Below, piece after piece: positions 1 to 5,656 of a stretch of DNA of 6,237 nucleotides. Source of the stretch: Solobacterium sp. (GTDB lineage: Bacteria; Bacillota_I; Bacilli_A; Erysipelotrichales; Erysipelotrichaceae); assembly GCA_016284975.1 (NCBI GenBank), contig JAEEPV010000173.1, forward strand, positions 1 through 6,237. Reading direction: 5' to 3'. Every line of letters starts with the position of its first letter. Position 1 is the first letter of the stretch. The notes below the pieces were generated by a model. The model searched no databases, was not told where the DNA came from, and saw only the letters and a program-made list of their open reading frames with translations. Made by a program: the position numbers and the translations under genes.

Positions 1-933
1 GATACATTCCAGAAGGAATTCGGAAAGGAAATGAATCTCTCCAGGATCAGTGCCCCGCTGTTTGTGACCAAAAAAAGCGGTCTCAACGATGACCTGAACG
101 GTATCGAACGGCCGGTTTCCTTTGAAATGCAGGAGATGAGTGAAGAACGAATCGAAGTCGTTCAGTCCCTTGCCAAGTGGAAACGGTTCGCACTGAAGAA
201 ATACGGATTTACCGTTCATGAAGGACTGTATACCAATATGAATGCGATCCGCAGAGACGAACTGCTGGATAATACCCACAGTGCCTATGTCGATCAGTGG
301 GACTGGGAAAAGATCATCACAAAAAAAGAACGTACGGAAGAAACGCTGGAAGCGACCGTACGGGAAATCTTCAAGATCATCAAGCATATGGAACACGAAG
401 TCTGGTACAAGTATCCCCAGGCGGTATGCCATCTGGCAGATGATGTATTCTTCATTACCAGTCAGGAACTGGAAGACCGCTATCCGGATCTTTCGGTAAA
501 AGACCGGGAAACCGCGATCACCCGGGAAAAAGGCTGTGTCTTTATCAAACAGATCGGCTGGCCGCTGCAGCGTTCCAGCCATACCCATGACGGCAGCGCA
601 CCGGACTATGAAGACTGGAACCTGCACGGAGATCTTCTGTTCTGGCTGCCGAGTCTCTCCACCGCACTTGAGATCTCATCCATGGGCATCCGGGTCGATG
701 AGAATTCCATCGTCAGCCAGTGCAGGGCAAACCATTGTGAAGGCCGTCTTTCCCTTCCGTATCATCAGATGATCCAGAAGAAGGAACTGCCGTATACGAT
801 CGGCGGCGGAATCGGTCAGAGCCGTCTGTGCATGTTGCTGCTGAATAAGGCGCATGTCGGAGAAGTTCAGGCAAGCATCTGGCCAAAGGAAATGATGAGA
901 GCCTGCGAGAAAAACAATATTCCGTTACTGTAA
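1..933 (+). CDS. asnA: Aspartate-ammonia ligase (AsnA-type asparagine synthetase), 5' end cut by window edge
   Basis: This cytoplasmic enzyme makes asparagine from aspartate, ammonia and ATP, releasing AMP and pyrophosphate; its fold is related to class II aminoacyl-tRNA synthetases. The frame is open from base 1, and the residues before the first in-frame Met (base 31), [10 protein letters not shown], already match the family, so that Met is internal and roughly 25 N-terminal residues lie outside the window. Counting from that Met, visible family motifs are GLNDDLNG (17-24), SLAKWKR (46-52), EGLYTNM (64-70), YVDQWDWE (86-93), [11 protein letters not shown] (144-154), SSMGIRVD (216-223) and the ATP-site motif [10 protein letters not shown] (256-265). 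Residues matching E. coli D46, K77, R100, Q116, E248 and R299 are kept. In the HDxRAPDYDDW motif the Arg is Ser189 and the third Asp of the family motif is Glu194. The end is complete, with a TAA stop. No promoter is visible. The gene is convergent with the trehalose operon and has no evident link to it. Confidence 0.95.
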   Translation, partial: DTFQKEFGKEMNLSRISAPLFVTKKSGLNDDLNGIERPVSFEMQEMSEERIEVVQSLAKWKRFALKKYGFTVHEGLYTNMNAIRRDELLDNTHSAYVDQWDWEKIITKKERTEETLEATVREIFKIIKHMEHEVWYKYPQAVCHLADDVFFITSQELEDRYPDLSVKDRETAITREKGCVFIKQIGWPLQRSSHTHDGSAPDYEDWNLHGDLLFWLPSLSTALEISSMGIRVDENSIVSQCRANHCEGRLSLPYHQMIQKKELPYTIGGGIGQSRLCMLLLNKAHVGEVQASIWPKEMMRACEKNNIPLL

Positions 934-961
934 AAAAACCCGGAAAAGGGGGTAAAAAAAC

Positions 962-993
962 AAATGCCCGCGGGATCGACCCCGAAGGCATTT
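962..993 (+). terminator. Hairpin terminator downstream of asnA
   Basis: AAATGCC (962-968) pairs with GGCATTT (987-993), and inside it CGGG (971-974) pairs with CCCG (981-984) across a six-base loop. The 3' arm runs into TTTTTG on the + strand, 28 bases after the asnA stop. Seven A residues at 954-960 give a T-run for - strand transcripts, so it may act in both directions. The fold was made by eye with no energy computed. Confidence 0.65.
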
Positions 994-1031
994 TTGTAAT
1001 AACATATCCCAGACCAATGTCAACTAGTTTT

Positions 1032-1079
1032 AAAACACTGTAACTCCGGACATTTGATCCTTTGGAGTTACAGTGTTTT
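1032..1079 (-). terminator. Long perfect hairpin at the end of the treP-treC operon
   Basis: A perfect 16-bp inverted repeat, AAAACACTGTAACTCC (1032-1047) with GGAGTTACAGTGTTTT (1064-1079), encloses a 16-base loop. The hairpin starts two bases after the treC stop on the - strand, which suits an operon terminator. The T-run is only four T, and those lie inside the stem. A three-base inner pair (1048-1050 with 1058-1060) could add a second small stem in the loop. Strong symmetry suggests it may stop transcription from either side. Confidence 0.7.
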
Positions 1080-1081
1080 CG

Positions 1082-2725
1082 TCAGTCTTTTTTGTAAAGA
1101 ATCAGTGTTTCATAGGGGCGCAGACGGATGGTGTTTTTCACCACCGCATCCGGATAGTTCCCTGACAGAATCTCATATCCTTCCAGCGGCAGCGTTATTT
1201 CTGTCTCCGCCTCATAGAAATTGTTCACACAGATCAGATGTTCCGCTTCGAGATCTCTCCGGTAGGCAAATACCTGCCGGTTCTCTTCCAGAAGCGGCGA
1301 GAACCACCCTTCCTGAACAACTTTCATTGTCTTTCTCAGACGAATCAGGTTCTGGTAGAACGCGAAGATCGAATCTGCATCCTGCCGGTCTGCTTTCACA
1401 TTAACGCTCGGATAGCTGGAAGCACTCTTCAGCCAGGGCGTCACATCCGAGAATCCCCCGTTTGGACTGTCATCCCACTGCATCGGTGTTCTGGCATTGT
1501 CACGGGAACGCTCCTGCAGAATATGGAGCACTTCTTCCTTTGGCTTTCCTTCTTTGAGAAGGATGTCATAGATATTTGTGCTTTCCACATCCACGTATTC
1601 CGAGATATCCGTGAAATACGCGTTCGGCATTCCGATCTCTTCTCCCTGATACACATACGGAGTGCCGCGCAGCATATGCAGTGCTGCACCAAGCATCTTT
1701 GCGCTTTCCCTGCGGTACTTCCCGTCATTTCCGAACCGGGATACCGAGCGGGGCTGATCATGGCAGTTCCAGAACAGCGCGTTCCACGCATTGTTCTCCT
1801 GCATGGCCACCTGCCACTCTGTAAGCAGGGATTTCAGTTCCATGAAATCCGGTTCCTGCAGCTCCCATTTCATCTTGTTGTGGTAATCCACCTTGAGATG
1901 ATGGAAAGAGAACACCATATCCAGCTCTTCACAGTCTGCGCCGGAGTACTGGATGCAGTTATCGATCGTGGTGGAACTCATCTCTCCGACGGTCAGATGA
2001 TCTTCATCCTGTCCGAAGCTTGCCCGATTCAGTTCCCTGAGATATTCATGTTCTCGCGGGCCATCGGTATAAAACTGCCGGCCGTCAAAGTTGAACGGAT
2101 CATCTTCAAACGATGCCTTACTGATGAGGTTGATCACATCGAAGCGGAAGCCATGCACTCCCTTGGAGCGCCAGAAGTTTACGATATCTGCACATTCCCT
2201 GCGCACTTCCGGATTGGTCCAGTCCAGGTCCGCCTGGGATACATCGAACAGGTGGAGATACCACTCATCAAACTGCTCGACATATTCCCATGCGCTGCCT
2301 GCGAATTTGGACTGCCAGTTGTTCGGGGGAACACCCGGCCCTTTGCCTTTTTTCCAGATATAGTAGTTTTTGTACTTCTCTTCTCCGGCCAGTGCCCTCT
2401 GGAACCATTCATGTTCGGTGGAAGTATGGTTGAACACCATATCGAACATGATATCGATTCCCCGCTTCTTTGCCTCTTTCGCCAGTTCCTCGAAATCTTC
2501 CATCGTGCCATAGCGGGGATCGAAGCTGCGGTAGTCCTTTACATCGTAACCGTTGTCTTTCTGCGGAGAGACCGTCATCGGGTTAAACCAGATATAATTG
2601 ATGCCCAAATCCTGCAGATAATCCAGGCGTGAAATAACGCCGCGGATATCTCCCCATCCGTCATGATTGGAATCCTGAAAGGATTTCGGATAAATCTGGT
2701 ACACAATTTTATCGAATTTACTCAT
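1082..2725 (-). CDS. treC: Trehalose-6-phosphate hydrolase (alpha,alpha-phosphotrehalase, GH13)
   Basis: This cytoplasmic enzyme hydrolyses trehalose 6-phosphate, the product of the PTS transporter, to glucose and glucose 6-phosphate. The 547 residues match the family length (about 550-560). An (alpha/beta)8 GH13 barrel opens with VYQIYPKSF (8-16) and a calcium-loop-like DSNHDGWGD (18-26). The four conserved regions are visible: DMVFNH (95-100), GFRFDV with nucleophile Asp196 (192-197), VGEMS with acid/base Glu248 (246-250), and CHDQPR with His322-Asp323 (321-326). Stretches such as INLISK (198-203), MSSTTID (249-255) and FHHLKVDY (274-281) point to phosphotrehalase rather than oligo-1,6-glucosidase. 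A C-terminal beta domain follows from about residue 470. The residue before the region IV His is Cys321, where TreC proteins I recall have Asn. It is the second gene of the operon, seven bases after treP, and should be co-transcribed and induced by trehalose. Confidence 0.95.
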   Translation of the reverse strand: MSKFDKIVYQIYPKSFQDSNHDGWGDIRGVISRLDYLQDLGINYIWFNPMTVSPQKDNGYDVKDYRSFDPRYGTMEDFEELAKEAKKRGIDIMFDMVFNHTSTEHEWFQRALAGEEKYKNYYIWKKGKGPGVPPNNWQSKFAGSAWEYVEQFDEWYLHLFDVSQADLDWTNPEVRRECADIVNFWRSKGVHGFRFDVINLISKASFEDDPFNFDGRQFYTDGPREHEYLRELNRASFGQDEDHLTVGEMSSTTIDNCIQYSGADCEELDMVFSFHHLKVDYHNKMKWELQEPDFMELKSLLTEWQVAMQENNAWNALFWNCHDQPRSVSRFGNDGKYRRESAKMLGAALHMLRGTPYVYQGEEIGMPNAYFTDISEYVDVESTNIYDILLKEGKPKEEVLHILQERSRDNARTPMQWDDSPNGGFSDVTPWLKSASSYPSVNVKADRQDADSIFAFYQNLIRLRKTMKVVQEGWFSPLLEENRQVFAYRRDLEAEHLICVNNFYEAETEITLPLEGYEILSGNYPDAVVKNTIRLRPYETLILYKKD

Positions 2726-2730
2726 ACAGA

Positions 2731-2734
2731 CCTC
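2731..2734 (-). promoter_or_regulatory. treC ribosome binding site overlapping the treP stop codon
   Basis: On the - strand the run TGAGG contains the treP stop TGA (2735-2733) and the Shine-Dalgarno core GAGG (2734-2731), five bases before the treC ATG. The overlap fits translational coupling of treC to treP and supports the chosen treC start. Confidence 0.7.
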
Positions 2735-4652
2735 AGCTCAATTTTACAATACCGGTTTCCTTTGCCTGAACTTCTCCTTTCTTGAGAAGTTCTACCGCCG
2801 TACCGTCGGTGAAAATTACCGGTGTGATCACCTGTTTCCCCTGGGAGCGGATATAATCCAGATCCACTTCGGTAAGAAGATCTCCCTGTTTGACGACATC
2901 GCCCTGCTTTACGGCAGGCTTGAATCCTTTTCCGTTGAGTTCAACGGTATCCATGCCGATATGGATCAGCACTTCTTTTCCGCCGGCAGTCTTCATGCCA
3001 TAGGCGTGTCCGGTCGGAAATGCCACGGTGATTTCACCGGAGTAAGGTGCGTAGATCTTTCCGCTCCTGGGATTGATCGCAATACCATCTCCCATTGCCT
3101 TGGAAGCGAAGACCTGATCGTCCACTTCGCTGACCGGCATGATCGTACCGTATGCGACTGCGGCGAAATCTTCATTCTGTTCCGCTTCGGAATATACCGG
3201 AGCAGCTGTTTCTTCTTCCGGAACTTCCTCTTCATAGAGTTCGCCGGTTTCCGGATTGATCTTTTTGCGGCCGACGATGACCGTAAGTACAAACGGAACG
3301 ACCAGTGCGACAAGCATCGCTACTGCGAATATTGCCATGTACTGCGGGAAGATTGAGATAATGCCAGGCAGACCGCCGACACCGATCGCTGCCGCAGTGA
3401 CGCCAAACATGGTGGAAATGACAGCCGCAATGGAGGATCCGATCATTGCGCAGATGAACGGCCACTGGTACTTGAGGTTGATACCGAACATTGCCGGTTC
3501 CGTAACACCCAGCCAGCAGGAGATCATGGAAGGATAGTTTACTTCCTGCGCTCTGACATTCTTGCGCTGCAGATAGGACATGCCCGCAACTGCAGAACCC
3601 TGTGCAATGTTGGAAAGTGCGATCATCGGCCAGAGCATCGTTCCGCCGGTCGTATTGATCAGCTGCAGATCGATCGCGTTGGACATGTGATGAAGACCTG
3701 TGATAACAAGCGGTGCATAGAAGAATCCGAATACTGCACCGAAGAGCACGCGGAAGTTGCCGGAGATACCAGCCATGACGAAGTTCGATACGACTTCACC
3801 GATCTTCCATCCGATCGGGCCGAGTACGAAGTGAGCTGCCATGACCGCCAGCAGAAGCGACAGGAACGGAACGAGGATCATCTGTACGACCTGCGGTACG
3901 ATCCGCTTGAAGAACCGTTCCAGATACGCCAGTGTGAACGCCGCAAGAATTGCCGGAATGACCTGTGCCTGATAGCCGATCATTCGGAAGCTGGCAAAGC
4001 CGAAGTTCCAGACATAGTTGGGAGCCCATGCGTCCGCTGCCATGCCCGCAACACCATATGCGTTGACAAGCTGACCGGAGATCAGTGTAAGACCGAGAAC
4101 AACGCCGAGGATCGGAGTTCCACCCATTTTACGCATGACGGACCAGCAGATACCGACCGGAATACCGGTGTGGAATACCGCCTCGCCGATGATCCACAGG
4201 AACTTGTCGAGACCTGCCAGGAAGGTTCCTTCCTGCAGAACGACTGCGGTTTCAAGAATGTTCCGGAAACCGAGAATGAGACCGCCGCAGATGATTGCAG
4301 GAATCAACGGTGCAAAGATTTCCGCGATATTCGACATCGCCTTCTGCAGCGGTGTCTGGTTGCTCTTGGCGGCACTCTTGAGGGCATCTTTCGAGACGCC
4401 TTCAATGCCGGCAATTGCGGTGAAATCCTTGTAGAAGTCAGCCACCTCATTGCCGATGATCACCTGAAACTGACCGGCCTGTGTAAAGGTGCCTTTGACA
4501 GACGGAAGAGACTCAATCTTTTTGATGTCCGCCTTTGCTGGATCGGCGAGAACGAACCGCATTCTCGTCACGCAGTGAGTCACCGCATTGATGTTTTCCT
4601 TACCGCCGACGTAATCGAGCAGCTTGGTCGCATCGTCCTGAAATTTACCCAT
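2733..4652 (-). CDS. treP: PTS trehalose transporter, EIIBCA in one chain
   Basis: This membrane protein takes up trehalose and phosphorylates it to trehalose 6-phosphate using phosphate passed from PEP through EI and HPr. The 639 residues hold three domains. EIIB is about residues 1-85, with phospho-Cys27 in THCVTRMRF. EIIC is about 105-462, with many hydrophobic spans, TGLHHMSNAIDLQLI (318-332) and GVTEPAMFGINL (382-393). After an acidic linker (about 464-496, rich in Glu and Pro) comes a Crr-type EIIA at about 498-639, with MGDGIAI (520-526), His549 in FPTGHAYG and phospho-His564 in VLIHIGMDTV. Glucose- or sucrose-type EIIBCA proteins share this order; the trehalose assignment rests on treC, treR and family resemblance. 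B. subtilis TreP and E. coli TreB lack EIIA, so this one needs no separate EIIA. The start is supported by AAAGGAG seven bases upstream. It is the first gene of the operon, preceded by a promoter carrying operators. Confidence 0.93.
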   Translation of the reverse strand: MGKFQDDATKLLDYVGGKENINAVTHCVTRMRFVLADPAKADIKKIESLPSVKGTFTQAGQFQVIIGNEVADFYKDFTAIAGIEGVSKDALKSAAKSNQTPLQKAMSNIAEIFAPLIPAIICGGLILGFRNILETAVVLQEGTFLAGLDKFLWIIGEAVFHTGIPVGICWSVMRKMGGTPILGVVLGLTLISGQLVNAYGVAGMAADAWAPNYVWNFGFASFRMIGYQAQVIPAILAAFTLAYLERFFKRIVPQVVQMILVPFLSLLLAVMAAHFVLGPIGWKIGEVVSNFVMAGISGNFRVLFGAVFGFFYAPLVITGLHHMSNAIDLQLINTTGGTMLWPMIALSNIAQGSAVAGMSYLQRKNVRAQEVNYPSMISCWLGVTEPAMFGINLKYQWPFICAMIGSSIAAVISTMFGVTAAAIGVGGLPGIISIFPQYMAIFAVAMLVALVVPFVLTVIVGRKKINPETGELYEEEVPEEETAAPVYSEAEQNEDFAAVAYGTIMPVSEVDDQVFASKAMGDGIAINPRSGKIYAPYSGEITVAFPTGHAYGMKTAGGKEVLIHIGMDTVELNGKGFKPAVKQGDVVKQGDLLTEVDLDYIRSQGKQVITPVIFTDGTAVELLKKGEVQAKETGIVKLS

Positions 4653-4659
4653 ACTTTTT

Positions 4660-4666
4660 CTCCTTT
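4660..4666 (-). promoter_or_regulatory. treP ribosome binding site
   Basis: AAAGGAG on the - strand lies seven bases before the treP ATG, fixing the start. Only one base separates it from operator O1, so a repressor-site hairpin in the transcript would abut it. Confidence 0.85.
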
Positions 4667-4667
4667 C

Positions 4668-4683
4668 ACTTGTCTAAACAAGT
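4668..4683. promoter_or_regulatory. Operator O1, palindrome in the treP leader
   Basis: ACTTGT-CTAA-ACAAGT has perfect six-base half sites around a four-base spacer. Its TTGT-N4-ACAA core resembles the B. subtilis TreR operator, recalled as TTGTATATACAA. From the predicted treP -10 it would sit at about +5 to +20, where a bound repressor could block promoter clearance. TreR binding is inferred. Confidence 0.75.
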
Positions 4684-4693
4684 ATGTACCTAC

Positions 4694-4722
4694 AATATAG
4701 TAGACTTGTTTATACAAGTCAA
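4694..4722 (-). promoter_or_regulatory. treP-treC promoter
   Basis: On the - strand a -35 box TTGACT (4722-4717) is followed after 17 bases by a -10 box TATATT (4699-4694), a good sigma-A pattern. Transcription should start near 4687, giving a leader of about 35 bases. Operator O2 fills most of the spacer and overlaps the -35. Confidence 0.8.
4703..4720. promoter_or_regulatory. Operator O2, palindrome inside the treP promoter
   Basis: GACTTGT-TTAT-ACAAGTC is the most complete copy, with seven-base perfect half sites. It lies between the -10 and -35 of treP and covers four bases of the -35, so a bound repressor would exclude RNA polymerase. Its centre is 36 bases from that of O1 and 33 from that of O3. 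Its core TTGTTTATACAA is very close to the recalled B. subtilis tre operator. Confidence 0.82.
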
Positions 4723-4733
4723 TAGTATTTGGT

Positions 4734-4755
4734 AAAATTTGTTCAAACAAGTTTT
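4734..4755. promoter_or_regulatory. Operator O3, palindrome over the treR -35
   Basis: The core ATTTGT-TCAA-ACAAGT (4737-4752) matches the other two operators except for one base in the left half. Flanking A and T residues extend the dyad to 22 bases. It covers the predicted treR -35, so it probably gives TreR control of its own gene. It also lies just upstream of the treP -35. Confidence 0.7.
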
Positions 4756-4767
4756 TGCCTCTATAAT
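4739..4767 (+). promoter_or_regulatory. treR promoter
   Basis: A perfect -10 box TATAAT (4762-4767) is preceded, 17 bases upstream, by a weak -35 TTGTTC (4739-4744, three of six consensus bases). Transcription would start near 4774. The promoter faces away from that of treP, with 16 bases between the two -35 boxes. Confidence 0.7.
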
Positions 4768-4778
4768 TAAATTGTATT

Positions 4779-4782
4779 GGAG
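4779..4782 (+). promoter_or_regulatory. treR ribosome binding site deciding the start
   Basis: GGAG lies nine bases before the ATG at 4792. The longer reading frame opening at TTG 4777 would overlap this site and begin only a few bases after the predicted transcription start, so ATG 4792 is preferred. Confidence 0.75.
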
Positions 4783-4791
4783 AACAGAAAT

Positions 4792-5523
4792 ATGCCGGCA
4801 CCAAAATACGAACCGATTTATAAAGAAATCAGAAATGAGATACTTTCCGGGGTATATGCCTTCGGCGACTATCTTCCTTCTGAAAACGAATATACACAGA
4901 AATACGGATGTACCCGAAATACGATCCGCAGGGCCATCGGACTGCTGAGTGCGGAAGGTCTTCTTCTGCCCCAGCATGGCCGGGGTGTTCAGGTCATCTA
5001 CAGTCCCGAAACCGGCAAGTCTCTGTTTACAGTCGGCGGAATTGAAAGCTTTTCGGAAGCCGCCTCGCGCAACAGCCTCCGGGTAAAAACGAGAGTCGTC
5101 GGGTTTGAGGAAGTTACTGCCGATGAGAAACTCAGCCGGAAAACCGGCTTCGACCCGGGAAAGGAGCTGTTTCATGTACAGCGGATCCGTATGTTCGGAA
5201 ACAAACCGATCATTTTCGATGAAAACTGGTTTTTGAAATCGGAGATGCCGGGGCTCAATGAGAAGATTGCCGCCGCTTCGATCTATCGCTATCTGGAAAA
5301 TGAACTCGGGATGACGATCACCACTTCCAAGCGCAGAGTCAGCGCGGAAAAGGCAATCCCGGAAGATATCCGGTATCTGGCATTACACGGACTGGATTTT
5401 GTTCTGGTCGTCACCGGACAGGTGTTCAATTCCCGCGGCGTGATGTTTGAGTTTACGCAGTCCCGCCACGTACCGGATCAGGTATGCTTTATTGAATCCG
5501 CAATCCGGCAGAAGATTTCCTGA
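4792..5523 (+). CDS. treR: GntR-family trehalose operon repressor
   Basis: This is the likely transcriptional repressor of the divergent treP-treC operon, with trehalose 6-phosphate as inducer by analogy with B. subtilis TreR. From the ATG at 4792 it has 243 residues, the usual length for the HutC/UTRA branch (B. subtilis TreR is about 238). The N-terminal winged helix (about 5-70) shows PIYKEIRNEILSG (8-20), the GntR hallmark LPSE (28-31), a recognition helix around TRNTIRRAIGLL (41-52) and a GRG wing (64-66). The UTRA ligand domain covers about 78-238, with SIYRYLENELGMTI (163-176) and FTQSRH (221-226), both resembling TreR. The divergent position next to treP, and three palindromes in the shared control region, support the specific assignment over a generic UTRA regulator. 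O3 over its own -35 predicts autoregulation. The inducer is not shown by the sequence. Confidence 0.9.
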   Translation: MPAPKYEPIYKEIRNEILSGVYAFGDYLPSENEYTQKYGCTRNTIRRAIGLLSAEGLLLPQHGRGVQVIYSPETGKSLFTVGGIESFSEAASRNSLRVKTRVVGFEEVTADEKLSRKTGFDPGKELFHVQRIRMFGNKPIIFDENWFLKSEMPGLNEKIAAASIYRYLENELGMTITTSKRRVSAEKAIPEDIRYLALHGLDFVLVVTGQVFNSRGVMFEFTQSRHVPDQVCFIESAIRQKIS

Positions 5524-5550
5524 TCGCTCAGCATAATTGAATGAGATTAA

Positions 5551-5612
5551 AAAAAGGATCTGCAGTATTCATGATCATTGGAACCACTCCTGGATCTGCT
5601 GCAGTCCTTTTT
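5551..5612. terminator. Bidirectional terminator between treR and tatD
   Basis: AAAAAGGA (5551-5558) pairs with TCCTTTTT (5605-5612) and CTGCAG (5560-5565) with CTGCAG (5599-5604), with T5559 bulged. The 33-base loop can pair further through GATC (5573-5576) and GATC (5593-5596). The + strand ends in five T and the - strand in seven T, so the same hairpin can end treR and the converging tatD transcript. Confidence 0.75.
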
Positions 5613-5656
5613 CGTTAATACGCATTATCTGTTTGGGCTAGCTCCCCTGCTGTTTT

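Noticed and set aside
31..33. ATG at 31 as the start of asnA
   Set aside because: The ten codons before it already encode conserved AsnA sequence and the frame is open to base 1, so the gene starts outside the window.
938..953. Small hairpin ACCC/GGGT after the asnA stop
   Set aside because: It has only four pairs and an eight-base loop. The next hairpin at 962-993 is far stronger.
1238..2632. 464-codon open frame on the + strand opposite treC
   Set aside because: It runs codon-for-codon opposite treC, where stops arise only across from TTA, CTA and TCA codons that treC rarely uses. The product shows no recognisable domain, and treC is clearly the real gene.
1082..2725. treC as an oligo-1,6-glucosidase or dextran glucosidase
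   Set aside because: Those are close GH13 relatives, but the INLISK, MSSTTID and FHHLKVDY stretches and the treP and treR neighbours favour phosphotrehalase.
3687..4700. 337-codon open frame on the + strand opposite treP
   Set aside because: It has the same in-register antisense arrangement. It is a charged, low-complexity product with no family resemblance, and its 3' end runs into the treP promoter.
4777..4779. TTG at 4777 as the treR start
   Set aside because: It lies only about three bases after the predicted transcription start, has no ribosome binding site, and overlaps the GGAG that serves ATG 4792.
4881..4894. TGAAAACGAATATA as a catabolite-response (cre) site
   Set aside because: It matches 12 of 14 consensus positions but encodes the conserved GntR LPSENEY stretch, so coding constraint explains it. 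No better cre was seen near the treP promoter, though no matrix search was run.
5577..5592. TTGGAACCACTCC as a T-box-like element
   Set aside because: It resembles only a few bases of the conserved T-box sequence, lacks a specifier stem, and lies downstream of both flanking genes.
5616..5627. TAATACGCATTA as an operator
   Set aside because: It is an imperfect short palindrome located after the stops of two convergent genes, so it has nothing to regulate.
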